Positions 32,699 to 44,949 of a stretch of DNA of 64,000 nt are shown in pieces. The stretch spans positions 48,007,196 through 48,071,195 of the forward strand of contig JARZZO010000013.1 in NCBI GenBank assembly GCA_030544215.1, written 5' to 3'. Each line of letters starts with the position of its first letter. Position 1 is the stretch's first letter. The notes beneath the pieces were generated by a model that was given only the letters and a program-made list of their open reading frames with translations, was not told the origin of the DNA and ran no database searches. This DNA is from Zantedeschia hybrid cultivar (taxonomy: Eukaryota; Streptophyta; Magnoliopsida; Alismatales; Araceae). The translations under genes were made by a program, and so were the position numbers.

Positions 32699-33416
32699 TG
32701 TTAGAATAGTCCTGTATTGGAAAAAAGACAAAATCAAAGATTGTTTAATAGATGGTGCCTACTCCACTCATTGCTTTAAGGTTTTGAGTTGGATAGCCCA
32801 ATAACTTGAACATGGTATTAGAACCCATGGTTATGAACCGGGCCACGCACCCCATATTTGTGGTCCACGTGACAGAGCCTAAAATCGGCCTGCACGTGAG
32901 GGGGCATGTTAGAATAGTCTTGTATTGGAAAAAAGACAAAATCAAAAAGTCTTTAGAAGATGGTGCCTACTCCACTCATCGCCTTAAGATTTTGAGTTGG
33001 ATGGCCCAATAACTTCAACATGGTATCAGAGCAGGACCTGACCCAACTTTATCTTCTAATTTATTTACGCCACCTCCTGTTATCTAATTTCCACGGCCCA
33101 TCTTGGCCGTGAGGGGGAGTGTTGGAGCGGCTATATAATAGTCTTACATCGTATAATTTCAGTTGTGGCCAGTACTTATGATCTTTGGACCCTTCAAACT
33201 CAACACCCGGATTTTGTAGTTTGTAACACGAACCGGACCGCGCACCCCGTATTTGTGATCCACGTGACAGAACCTAAAAATCGATCTGCACGTGAGGGGG
33301 CGTGTTAGAATAGTCCTGTATTATAAAAAGAATAAAATCAAAGATTGTTTAATAGATGGTGCCTACTCCACTCGTTATCTTAAAATTTTGAGTTGGATGG
33401 CCCAATAACTTCAACA
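32699..33416 (+). mobile_element. Chimeric TRIM array from two TRIM families
   Basis: Order: A-LTR 32,699-32,812; A-internal with primer site TGGTATTAGAAC; A-LTR 32,907-33,020; B-internal starting TGGTATCAGAGC; B-LTR 33,120-33,228; 3' part of A-internal; A-LTR 33,303-33,416. All three A-LTRs are 114 bp (TGTTAGAATAG...CTTSAACA). Purine tracts GTGAGGGGGC(A/G) precede A-LTRs, and GTGAGGGGGAG precedes the B-LTR. The B family is the one forming the complete element at 49,424-49,748. No coding. Outer TSD is poor (TTTTT / TTTCT). Confidence 0.8.
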
Positions 33417-36400
33417 TTTCTCATATCCTTAAACATATGGAGATGAGATATATCTGTATTTCCTCATCTTTTCAAGATAAATGACTTATTTATCCTCTTA
33501 TCTATGTGTCTAAAAACAAACAAAGACTTAAATAAAAGGTCCAAAGATCTTATTACCCAACATAGAGAGTCTACGACATAGGGGTGAACCTTGCCTAGTA
33601 GAGAAAGGGCAGCCCTTGATGGGGGCTATGGATAGAACTTCCTACCCAAGAGGACGTGGCCCATAGGCGCATGTACTCTTTCCCGACTTATTTGCATACA
33701 CTCTTATTTGAAGAGGTCAAGAGTTCAATTATCTAGGTGTATGCATCCTCATGTGGACATGGCCTTCTGGACAAGGAGATGTTATAAGTGGTACCATATG
33801 ACCACATGCTTGTGGAGCATGCAGTACTAGTGAAGGTGTTTGCCTTCTTAAGGTATTGGTGAGTGTTGGCGCCGACTCCCTACTATTGTCAACCCAAGAA
33901 GGAAGCACAAAGTTGGGTTTGGCATTAAGAGGAAGGTGACCTAGATGATGTTTTGTAATTGGCCAACCATGGGTGGGTCAAGTTGTATACATATAATTGT
34001 CATTCTAATTAGGAGTTAAGTGTAGAAGTCTCTGAAGGAGATGGCTTCACATGCATATGGCAACGGATGTAGATATATCCATGATTCTGTCAATTGTTAG
34101 GTGCCACTTGTTGGATTACTTTGGTTTATTTATCAACAGTATGAAACATGTGCACTGAAAGAAAAAGAGGAAAATGGAGGACCCAAGTTTGCTCTACTAT
34201 AGCCAATGGACAAGAATGCTCATGCAGTCCAATGGCTTCAACCCTTTGAAAAATGGTAAACTACTTGCAAGTTCAGGATGGGTTCCATATTTTTTATTCC
34301 TAGCAATCTTTTGCTTTATTTTCACAGAAAAGAAGGTAGTTGATGGAATTGTCTTTTTATATCAGTCAAACAGCAAAATGGACCTTGTAATTGGTCAAAT
34401 GGTTTACTTTCTAATTTTCTTCAGCTGTACTCTAATTAATCATTTTAAATTCCGAAAATACTATATCAGCAAGAAAAATTCCCTCTCTTTTAACCCGGAT
34501 GTTGAGGGTCAATGCGACTGGCTTATTTCTTATGCATTGTAAGGAGCATGTATCGTAGATTTTTAAAAATAATCCTCAATCAAAGTTTCTACTTTAGAAG
34601 GATAGGACAGGATCAGAAAGATGTTTAAGTGAAGTTAGCTTTTTAATTATCAATCCTCAGAAACTTTTAATATTACACATAACTCACTCCCAATCTAAGT
34701 ATTTACAAAAAAAATTTTACAATCGATCTCAACATTCTTACAAAAAAATCCTTTTGAGCATGCACCTTTTTAGTGCCACTCTCAGGGATTTTTTTTGTAA
34801 CACTTAAGAGCCTTGCACCAATTCATAGTGGATTGTGATGCCTTATTTGTAAATAGTTGAATTACAAGAGCTTTTTTTTTTTGTAAATATGTATATTTTT
34901 AGGAGTTTATTTTTAATTAAATCAAAATTATTACAATAAATTAGCATTACTAAAAGCATTTTTAAATTATATCTATGTATGTTTTTAGGAGCTTATTTTT
35001 AATTAAATCAAAATTATTACAATAAATTAGCATTGCTAAAAGCATTTATAAATTATATTGCAATAAATTTGTAAAAAATCTACCCAATAACGATTTTGTT
35101 TGCATTCTTCTGTCATGAGTACTGTAAACAGTCAACAGCATATGAGGTCATATCAAATGAATGATTCACTAACTAATGAGAAGTGATCCATTTCCTCTTG
35201 ACGCACCTTCACATTATCGATCAGAGAGATAGAGAGAGAGAATGCAACGTGCCAACTTGGCTATAGCTGTCTCCTTTGATACTTGGAAGTCAAGTTTTTG
35301 AGAAGAATAAAATAGTTAATTTCTCCAGTTGATCGTTTCCGATATGGAGGGCTTCCATGCCATTATACCAAGCTCTAAACTATCATCAGGGCCGTCCACT
35401 GACCACTCCTCCCATGTCAAACTGATCCTGGCCGTCTATTCTAGGGTTTGACACTTGCAGAGGAGTGCCAACTGATAAGACACACTTCACGACCATGCTG
35501 GAGAGCTCCCCTCCACAGGCTTTGCCGTGTGCTCCACAAGCGTCTTTGCCGTGTACGACAGCCACAGTTCTCGGAGGAGATGGCCATCTCTCTCTCTCTC
35601 TCTCTCATCCTTGTTACCTACGGCAACAGCTCTCATGGTTGGAGGAGAAAGCGACTTGTGCTGGAATCTCCAACCACATATATTGGCTTGGAATCTCCAA
35701 GAATGGCCTCCATTGGCTGACCTTTCTGGAGGGGGAAAGGGCCATCTGATCTGTGTTGCAGATGCTCGGTGCCGCATCTAAATACGTTTGCACTCACTTG
35801 ACGGCCCTCATCACAGTTAAAGAGAAAAAATCCCCAGCTCCTTGGGGTGCACCAAAACCGTAGCATATTCCTCACAGAAGCCGAGGAGGAAGGAGTCAAA
35901 CATTACAAAAAAACTCTCTCATATCATCTCCAAATTTGGCTCTAATACCATCAGGTTTGAAGGAATATTCCATTGAAAACATACCTAATTAAGATGTAAA
36001 GTATAAGGTTTTGAAGCGATATGGAAGACTTTTTTACTTATTTTAAGAGTATTTATGTCATCAGTTTGAATAAAGACGATTAGTATTTTTTGGTTTCTTA
36101 ACCCATCTGATGTTAAGATAAACAGATTATAGATAATGATGGTACGTAGTATACAATCTATATTGTACGTAAGTACAAAGAATAAGGAGATATATATAGT
36201 AGAATAAGACAAATTTTAGCAGCATGATCTGTATAATTAACCCTAGACAATACATAGCCACTTATCTGAAAGGGACAGGATATCTACATTGATTCTGGAC
36301 TTAAAACAGTATGATTGTGATATCTACTTCTTTTCACCGGCCAACTTGTCGATTTCGGTAGGGTATAACGACGGGGACTACGACTTCTGTTTTGTTGGAG

Positions 36401-36585
36401 GCGGGGGTTGCAAAAGTTCACACGTTTACTAAGCTTCTTTCCAATCATTCAATGCATTTTATTTGAACTCTCAAAAGTTCACACGTTTACACGTTTTACT
36501 ATCATACCTTTGAGAATGCTGGCTAGCTTCACCATTTGAGGTATGCTAGCTCCACACCATTTGGAATAGTTAGAAATCCATAGCC
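33417..36585. other. Intergenic DNA, mostly AT-rich
   Basis: Contains a tandem duplication at 34,887-35,063, a GA-rich patch at 35,222-35,242 and a (CT)n run at about 35,587-35,608. A 122-codon frame at 34,174-34,542 has two hydrophobic stretches but no known relatives that I recognise; frames at 35,448-35,899 overlap on both strands without domain signatures. No gene can be supported. Confidence 0.5.
34887..35063. repeat. Tandem duplication, about 89-bp unit
   Basis: TTTTTAATTAAATCAAAATT and ACAATAAATTAGCATT(A/G)CT occur twice with an 89-90-bp step; few differences. Confidence 0.8.
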
Positions 36586-36590
36586 AATTG
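36586..36590. repeat. Target site duplication AATTG (copia 1), left
   Basis: AATTG before the LTR; repeated at 41,824-41,828. Confidence 0.9.
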
Positions 36591-37086
36591 TGTTGAAAGA
36601 TAATCTAAATCGTGATTATCTAGATTGGTTTAAAAGATGTCATGATTAGATTTCATGTTTATCTTAAGAGTCCATATACGGTTATTATATGTCACCGTAT
36701 TTATCTAAATAATGGATTAGAGTTTATCTTGTAATGGAGGTTATGTTTATCTAACTTTAATCATGGGTCTATATATATGGCCTAGTGTCCAACTAATGTA
36801 ATAGAAGACAATGATATAGAATATCATATTCTCCACGTGCCCTTCTTGTTCTCCACGTTCCTCTTCCTCCTCTTCTCATGTTAATGCATATTAGCCTATC
36901 TAGTATGGTGGCTGTAAAAGATCCCAAAGCCACGTGAAAGTCTTCAACGACAACTGGTGCATGCGGTGGACGTCTGTCGTGCATGTGCTTATTCCGTGAA
37001 GTTGCTGCAACTGCTGCGACTCGTGAACGCAGACAATCCGAATTACTGCGGCAAGGCTCGTCTTCACAAGGTTCGTTTTTCTAACA
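36591..37086 (+). repeat. 5' LTR of copia 1
   Basis: 496 bp, TGTTGAAAGA...TTTTTCTAACA. TATA-like CTATATATATGG at 36,769-36,780. Confidence 0.92.
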
Positions 37087-37088
37087 AG

Positions 37089-37100
37089 TGGTATCAGAGT
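37089..37100 (+). promoter_or_regulatory. Primer binding site, copia 1
   Basis: TGGTATCAGAGT, complementary to the 3' end of initiator tRNA-Met, two bases after the LTR. Confidence 0.85.
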
Positions 37101-37206
37101 CACTTTGATTGTCGGCATATCCCAACGTTGTTGTTGCGGCTCGGTCTCTTGCGAGAGGCCGAAAAAGTTGGTGACGTTCGTAGTCCACCGTTGTTAGTGG
37201 TTTATC

Positions 37207-38165
37207 ATGGCGACAAATAACATGATCCAACCACAACTACCGAAGTTCACAGGAAAGAACTTCGAGTATTGGAGCACTCAGACACGGTGCTTGTTCGCAT
37301 TCTAAGAGTTGTGGGATGTCATGGAGTCGGACTACACCGAGGTGGCAAATCAACAGGAGTTTGACGTTCTTCCTCAAGCGCGCAAAGATGCACTGAGAGA
37401 AAGCCGCAAGAAAGACAGAAATGCGCTATTTTTCATTTACCATGTAGTAGATGAAGTCGTCTTCGAGAGGATCTTAAGGGCGACCACTGCAAAAGAGGCA
37501 TGGATCTTGCTGGAGAAGAATTACAAGGGAGAAGAAAAAGTCAAAAAGGTACGCTTACAAACACTTAGAGGAAAATTTGAAACTTTGAAGATGAAAGATA
37601 ATGAGTCGATCTCTGACTATTTTGGTCGGGTGATCTCCGTCTCCAATCAAATTCGTCTGAATGGAGAGGACATTCCAGACACAAGAGTTGTAGAAAAGAT
37701 TTTGAGAACATTGACGGCTAAATTTGATCATGTTGTTTGTGCAATTGAGGAGTCAAAAGAAATTGATGATTTGACAGTAAAAGGCCTTATGGGTTCTTTG
37801 CAAACCCACAAGCACATGTTACAGCAGAGATCAGTGCAGTCAGTTGAGCAAGCTCTCAAAACTCAACTGATGGTGAATGACAATGCTCGGCAAAGAAATA
37901 GAGGTGGCAGATTAGGACGCGGCCGAGGCCGTGGACGTGGTAGAGGCCGTGGTCAAGAGGATTCAACATCAAATGACAAAGAAGAGAAGCCGAATAATAA
38001 TAGAGACAGAGGCAGAGGCAGAGGCAGAGGAAAAGAGAGATCAAACTATCAGAGGTATGACAAATATCAGATCCAATGCTATAATTGTGACAAATATGGT
38101 CATTATTAGTATGAGTGTAGAAATAAGGCAGCAGAAAAAGAAAATAATGTAAATTTTGTTGAGAA
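37207..38165 (+). pseudogene. Copia 1 gag region
   Basis: Begins MATNNMIQPQLPKFTGKNFE, a usual copia gag start, but TAA at 37,303-37,305 interrupts after 32 codons. The frame continues to 38,106 with the gag core (AWILLEKNYKGEEKVKKVRL, DYFGRVISVSNQI) and an Arg/Gly-rich RNA-binding stretch. A CCHC zinc knuckle (CYNCDKYGHY...YEC) contains a TAG at 38,107-38,109 between its His and last Cys. Would form the particle and bind RNA; now broken. Confidence 0.85.
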
Positions 38166-41100
38166 TAATGATGATGTTCCCTTGCTTTTAATTTGTGATT
38201 CATCTGAGTCTAATAGTAATAATTTATGTTACATAGACTCCGGATGTAGTAATCACATGTGTGGAAAAAAGGATATGTTTGTAGATCTGGATGAGTCGAT
38301 TAGCACTATGGTTAGATTTGGAGATAATAGCAAAATTCCAATCAAAGAAAAGGGAAATATTCTAACTCGTACACGTAATGATGATCATCTTATCCTATCA
38401 GATGTCTATTATGTGTCCGGATTAGAATGTAATTTGTTGAGTGCTGGTCAATTACAAAGAAAGGACCACAGTCTGATTTTAGAAAAAGAGAATTGTGAAT
38501 TGAGGGATAAGCAGAAGAGATTAATTGCTAAAGTACCCATAACCAAAAATCGGATGTTTCCAATAAAGATTGAAAATGTTGTTTTACCATGTTTTAAAAC
38601 AATTGTTCATGATGAGTCTTAGTTTTGGCACTTGAGATTTGGTCACTTGAATTTTGAAGAACTGAAAAATATTGCTAGACAAAACATGGTAAAAGGGTTA
38701 CCTAGCATTAATCATTCAAACCAGATTTGTGAAGGTTGCATTCGTGGAACGCAACATAGAAGTCCTTTTCCTAAAAGAGAGTCTGTTAGAGCAAAGAAAT
38801 CTCTGCAGTTAATTCACACTGATTTATGTGAGATGGGTACTCTCTCTTTTGCAAAGTGCAGATATTTCATCACCTTTATTGATGATTTCAGTAGGAAGAT
38901 ATGGATTTATTTCTTGAAAGAAAAGTCTGATGCCTTTGATACATTTTGCCAGTTCAAGTCACTAGTTGAGAAACAAAATGGCTATTATGTGAAAGTTCTG
39001 AGATCTGATGGTGGAGGAGAATATTTCTCTTCACAGTTTAATGAGTTTTGCAGGAAGCAAGGAGTTGAGCACCAAAGCACAATTGCTTACACTCCTCAGC
39101 AAAACGGTGTAACAAAGAAGAAGAACAGAACCATTGTAGAGATGGTGAGGACCATGTTGATTGAAAAGGTCTTCCTAAAATATTTTGGGCTGAAGCAGCC
39201 GCTTGTGCAGTTTATATGTTGAATAGATGTCCTACAAAAAGTGTATCCAAAAGGACACCTGAAGGAGCATGGAGCAGGAGGGAGCCATCGATTCGACACC
39301 TTAGGGTGTTTGGATCTGTGGCTTATGCACATGTGCCAAAACAGAACAGGAAGAAGTTAGATGACATAGGTGTCAAGTGTATTTTTGTAGGTTACTGTGG
39401 ACATATGAAGGCATACAAGTTGTACAATCCTACTACTCAGAAGGTCATATTGAGTAGAGATGTAGAGTTTGATGAGGTTGCAGTTTGGAACTGGACAAAA
39501 GAAGAGAAAGAGAAGCATGATGTAAATATTGAACTTGAAGAAGAGATGGTGGATGTGAGAGAATAAGTTCCAAGCCCTCCTAGTTCTCCTTCTCCATCAC
39601 CTTTCACCTCCAGACCATCCACTCTTTCTCCATCACCTTCCTCCTCCAGTCCATCTACATCTCACTCCTCTCCTCTAGTCATAAGGAATCCTCCATGGAG
39701 TGTAGCAAGGCCCTCCAGATTTGATGATTTTATTATTGACGATGATGATATTGGTGAGCTAACCCAATACGTCATGTCTTCAGATTGTGATCCTCTCAGG
39801 TTTGAAGATGCAGTCAAAGAAGAAAAATGGAGAAAAGCCATGAATGAAGAAATTGATGCTATTGAAAGAAATAATACATAGGAGTTGACTAAACTTCCAA
39901 AAAGTCAAAAGACCATTGGAGTCAAGTGGGTGTACAAGACAAAGCATAAGCAAGATGGTTCTGTAGATCGTTACAAAACAAGACTTGTGGTGAAAGGCTA
40001 CAAGCAAAAGCCAGAGATTGATTACCATGAAGTGTTTTCTCCTGTTGCTAGATTGGAGTCTGTGAGGCTCTTGATTGCATTAGCAGTTCAGAAGTAGTGG
40101 AAGATTCATCAGATGGATGTGAAGTCCGCTTTCTTAAACGGATTTCTAGAAGAAGAAGTGTATATAGAACAGCCTCCCGGCTTCATACACAAAGGTCAAG
40201 AAGATAGAGTCTACAGATTGAGAAAGGCTCTCTATGGCTTAAAACAAGCTTCACGGGCATGGTACACTCGTATTGACTCTTACTTTTTGAAAAATGGTTT
40301 CATTAAGTGCTCATATGAACATGCTATTTATATTAAGCACAGTAGTCATGACAGTGTGTTATTTGTCTCGTTATATGTTGATGACTTGATATTTACTGGA
40401 GATGATGATGATATGGTAGATGAGTTTAAAAAGAGTATGGTTCATGAGTTTGAGATGACTGACATGGGATTGATGTCTTATTATTTTGGTATTGAAGTGT
40501 CTTAAAGTGAGGGAGGAATTTTTATTTCTCAAAAGAAGTATGCAGGTGAAATTCTTGACAGGTTCAAGATGGCTGACAGTAAGCCAATTGCTATTCCTGT
40601 AGAGACTGGTTTGAAGTTGTGCAAGAAAGGTGACGGGAAGTTAGTAGATCCCACGTTTTTCAAACAACTGGTGGGGAGTCTTCGCTACTTGACTGCTACA
40701 AGGTCTGACATTATGTATGATATCGGATTGATCAGCAGATACATGGAGAAGCCAACTCAAATCCACTTGCAGGCAGCGAAGAGGATTTTGCGCTACATCA
40801 AATGAATCATTAGCTATGGTATTTTATACGCTTCTGGTGATGATTCAGGAATAGTTGGATACACCGACAGTGATTGGGGCGGTGACATAGATGAAAGAAA
40901 AAGTACATCAGGTAATGCATTTTTTCTTGGCAGTAGTGTATTTACTTGGTCTTCAAAGAAGTAGGATATTGTGGCGCTTTCAACAACAAAAGCCGAGTAC
41001 ATAGCTGCATCGGCTTGTGCAACTCAGGCAGTGTGGCTGAGAAGAATGTTTAAAGAGTTGGATGCTACTCAAAATGTTCCTACGAAGATTTACTGTGATA

Positions 41101-41342
41101 ACAGTTTTGCTATATCTATTGGGAAGAATCCTGTCTTCCATGGAAGAAGCAAGCATATCGAAGTTCGTTTTTACTACATCAGGGGGTTGATCAAGAACAA
41201 AGAAATTGAGTTACATTATTGCAGAAGTGAAGATCAAGTCGCAGATATTTTTACAAAGCCTTTAAAGTCAGAGACTTTCATCAAGTTGCGAAAGTTACTT
41301 GGCATGGAAGAATTTAGATTAAGGGAGGATGTTGAAAGATAA
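38166..41342 (+). pseudogene. Copia 1 pol: protease, integrase, RT, RNase H
   Basis: Protease with DSG (YIDSGCSNHMCG, about 38,234). Integrase with HHCC finger (HLRFGHLNF...CEGCIRGTQH), first Asp in HTDLCEMG, second in RSDGGGEY; the third catalytic Glu in the usual NGVAERKNR is lost (NGVTKKKNR). RT with YVDD (about 40,375), RNase H with YTDSDWGGD (about 40,863). Stops at 38,620, 39,564, 39,879, 40,095, 40,503, 40,803 and 40,962, and a one-base deletion near 39,170. Most stops replace Gln (CAA/CAG) or Trp codons, consistent with C-to-T decay. Not functional. Confidence 0.9.
41321..41329 (+). promoter_or_regulatory. Polypurine tract, copia 1
   Basis: AAGGGAGGA directly before the 3' LTR. Confidence 0.8.
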
Positions 41343-41823
41343 TCCAAATCGTGATTATCTAGATTGGTTTAAAAGATGTCATGATTAGATTTCATGTTTA
41401 TCTTAAGAGTCTATATACGGCTATTATATGTCACCGTAATTATCTAAATAATGGATTAGAATTTATCTTGTAATGGAGGTTATGTTTATCTAGTTTTAAT
41501 CATGGGTCTATATATATGGCCTAGTGTCCAACGAATGTAACAAAAGACATTGATGTAGAATATCATATTCTCCACGTTCCTCTTGTTCTCCACGTTCTTC
41601 TTCCTTCTCTTCTCATGTTAATGCATATTAGCCTATCTAGTATGGTGGCTGTAAAAGATCCCAAAGCCACGTGAAAATCTTCAAAGACAACTGGTGCATG
41701 CGGTGGACGTCTGTCGTGCATGTGTTTATTCCGTGAAGTTGCTGCAACTGCTGCGACTCGTGAGCGCAGACAATCCGAATTACTGCGGCAAGGCTCGTCT
41801 TCACAAGGTTCGTTTTTCTAACA
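41330..41823 (+). repeat. 3' LTR of copia 1
   Basis: 494 bp, matches 36,591-37,086. Confidence 0.92.
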
Positions 41824-41828
41824 AATTG

Positions 41829-42787
41829 GTGTTCTAACTATTCCAAATGGTTTGAGGTATGCTAGCTCTACCGGTTGACTATGGATTTCTACACCAAATT
41901 AAGTCCAAAGGTCGGTTTAGAGGATGCAGATCACCTACTTGTAGACCTAGCTAGCTTCCATGAAGATACAAAAGCTCTTAAGAGCAAGGTCAAAACCAAT
42001 AACTTGTGGCTGCGCATATTGTCTCCTTTTATGACAAAAGGACAAGAACACTATTCATATATGATGACTTGTTTATGAATGGAAATATAAGGGCACAACA
42101 GTTCATCTCACCCAATTTTCACGTCTTTTTGTGATAAGGAGACCAGATCGACGACGTACGTGGAAATTTTTGAAGGGTCTAGAACTTCCCAATAATTTGT
42201 ATATGGATTCATATATATTCTAGAGAAGTATTTCTTTTCAATTTGAAAGTATTTCTAAAGGTTTTGAGTTTTGAACCTTGATAAAACTAGTCAAGTTATG
42301 TTGATAGCAGTCTCATTGCCGTCACTTTCAAAAACATTTGAAGGAAAAATTAGAGTAACCAAGTCGGAGTTGTATGAGCATGTGAAGTTAACTCCTAAAA
42401 AGTAGCATCCACTCTCAATAGACTAAACAAGGCAGTGCATAGCATCACAACCCATACTCTGTATATTGTAGTGAGGCAACAATTTTACTACTATGACTTG
42501 AAGTTTTATGTACCCAAATGGTTTTCTTCTAAGATTTTAACATTACACAGATCACGTTTAACCAAGCTCCTAGGAGTCGCATTTATTAGGTAATTTAAGT
42601 CATAATTCTGACTTACCATAGTTTAATTTCCTACAAGCCGACAGAACTATAATAATTACACATCTAATTAATATGCTATTTCTTTTAACTGTTAATCATA
42701 TATATTGACAAAAGTGGATTAACTTGCAGTAAATCAACTAGTGGTTTTAACCTACTTAGGAAATCAGATGCATCTTTTATATTAAGC

Positions 42788-42833
<46 letters not shown>

Positions 42834-44651
42834 CACAATTTTAAAATTTTTACTGCAAGGAAACAGTGTGTTCTCTTTTTTCTATATGCATACACACAGA
42901 ATTACAAACCTTGACTGTGATTCACGTGTCGTTCTGAGATTCCACGACGATTAATTACTTTACATATATATATATGTATGTATGTATGTAGAAGTATAGT
43001 GCCATTTCATGCAAAAAACTTAAGAAGTTTATGGAGGACATATATAGGTCTTTATATCCTTTTATATTTATTCATATGCACCCAACCTAGATTTATTAAC
43101 ATCTAGAACAAACTTTCTCCCCTACTGATTGAATTCTGAAGTCCATATGCCTTTTACATTTCACTCATATCTATCACTTCTGTAGGACTGTATATATCCT
43201 CAGTTCAGTATCTAAAGTATTACCCAAATTCCTGGCTGTCGTGTGAATCCTCAAGCTGTCAATCGGGTTAACAAAACTGGATATTAACCACATGTATGTC
43301 TCAAGGTTTATTGACTCGAAGAATCAGACCGATTCAGATTTCCTGATGATCTGGTACGTGTCGGATCAACTCGTACGAGTTGCATGAAAAAATTCTTTCA
43401 AATCGCAAAGACTCAGTCCAATCGCATCGACTCCGGTTCACTGTGATACGGTATGAGTCGCCTTCGACACGAGTCGATCCGATACAGCAAACTATGATAT
43501 CTGTGGGCTACAGCTATCCTGCAGTTGTACACTTGGAAAACACTTCTCATAGTACATGCAACCAGCCCCAGAGCTCCAAGATTACAAATAGAACATTAAG
43601 GAAAGAGTTGGCATTATCTCAATATGTTTATTGACAAAAGTCAGTAGATGTGTTCCTTTCACACTTATTGACTGTGATGATTTATTTTTTGCAAATGCCC
43701 CTCTCAACTTAGTGACTTCATAATCAGTAAATGTACTGAGAAGGTCTCCTCTTTAATATAAGGAAACTATGTGCACAAACTTCTCACCAACCTAGGCAGA
43801 GGATACCTGCAGTTTCAACCCCTTTTCCTTGTTGAAAATATCTATTACAACTGAGTACAAACAAAGGTTAATTAAAGTCAATATCTATTAAAATTTTCTA
43901 AAGACCGTCAATTAAAGTCTATATTTTTAAATAAAAAATCTAAAATTCTGTTCGCAAACAATTCAATGACTCGAATCTCGTCTAGTGCAAGCTGTATATA
44001 CTGCACACACTGCATCAAGTTCTGTCTTACAAGGATGGCATAGCAGTGCATGGTGTAATATAGAACAGCAGACATGATCTTATATATATAGTTTGTTAAA
44101 AATGTTATTTGTGCATGCTCTTTTTATGTACAACCTTAAAATATTTCCTCTCCGTCGTATATACTATTTGATGTGAAATTAATAAACGAGGGAGTATCTC
44201 GAGAAAATACCCAGAAAGCAAGAATAATTGATATGACTATTCTTATTAATCTATGTGTTCCAGCATTCCGAGTAGCAGATACAGCTCGATCACCTTGTTA
44301 GTTTTCCTTGCGTGATTGAGCATTCAGAGAATTTGGAGTAATTCACCATATTAATTTATTTGGTGGGTAACAAAAGCAAATAATTCCCTTAGGTGACTGA
44401 AAAATCAGAGAATTTAGAGTGGTCCACATAATTCACCATATTAATTTATTTGGTGGTAACAAAGCAAATAAATCTCTCTCTCCCCTCCCACCCCCAAAAA
44501 GTTATGAACCATGCACTGAGATTTGTTTATGTTTCACCTAGTTATGAACTCTCACTTGGTTGATAAGAAATAGAGCATATGTACCAAGCATCTTTACCAC
44601 CATTGTCATCGATTCTAAAGCTTACAGATATATTGAATCAAAATCTTTTAG
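41829..44651. other. Intergenic DNA with microsatellites
   Basis: Right flank of copia 1 begins with sequence that is the inverted counterpart of the left flank (ACTATTCCAAATGGT). Holds a (TA)n run at 42,788-42,829 and TATG repeats at 42,967-42,992. No gene supported. Confidence 0.6.
42788..42829. repeat. (TA)n microsatellite
   Basis: About 21 TA dinucleotides without interruption. Confidence 0.95.
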
Positions 44652-44882
44652 GGCCGGTTTGTTTCATGGATAGCGTATTTCGAATTTTTTATATTTGGAT
44701 CTCTTATATTTAGAACAACAAATTTTTTTTTAAAAATATATTTATTTTTATTTTAAAAATAAGTAATTCAAATCTTTTAAATGAGTTAAGTTATTATACT
44801 TATGTCGTTTACAAACTCAGATTCGCGAAATAAACGTCATAACTTATCTTATTTGACCCCTTCTTCCCTAAATAAACCGGCC
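44652..44882. mobile_element. MITE-like element just downstream of the P450 gene
   Basis: Ends GGCCGGTTTGTTTCATGG and, inverted, GGCCGGTTTATTTAGGG; 231 bp, AT-rich centre. TSD unclear. It lies about 67 bp past the P450 stop codon and so may sit in its 3' UTR or terminator. A more decayed relative may lie at 63,256-63,518. Confidence 0.55.
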
Positions 44883-44949
44883 AGACGGGACGAAACAAAT
44901 ACGTACTATATATATCAGGAACACATGCTTGCCATCTGAAAGTTTTAAT

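Larger units (their letters stand above)
36591..41823 (+). mobile_element. Ty1/copia LTR retrotransposon 1 (complete ends, decayed coding)
   Basis: 5,233 bp. LTRs 36,591-37,086 and 41,330-41,823, TSD AATTG, primer site TGGTATCAGAG at 37,089, purine tract AAGGGAGGA at 41,321-41,329. Pol order protease-integrase-RT-RNase H is the copia order. The two LTRs differ at roughly twenty positions by eye (around 4%), fitting an older insertion than the other LTR elements here. Many nonsense codons. Confidence 0.93.

Noticed and set aside
34174..34542. 122-codon frame as a membrane protein gene
   Set aside because: Hydrophobic patches come from AT-rich DNA; no family, promoter or codon pattern supports it.
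35448..35899. Small exon-like frames on both strands
   Set aside because: Mutually overlapping, with a (CT)n run inside, and no recognisable product or splice pattern.
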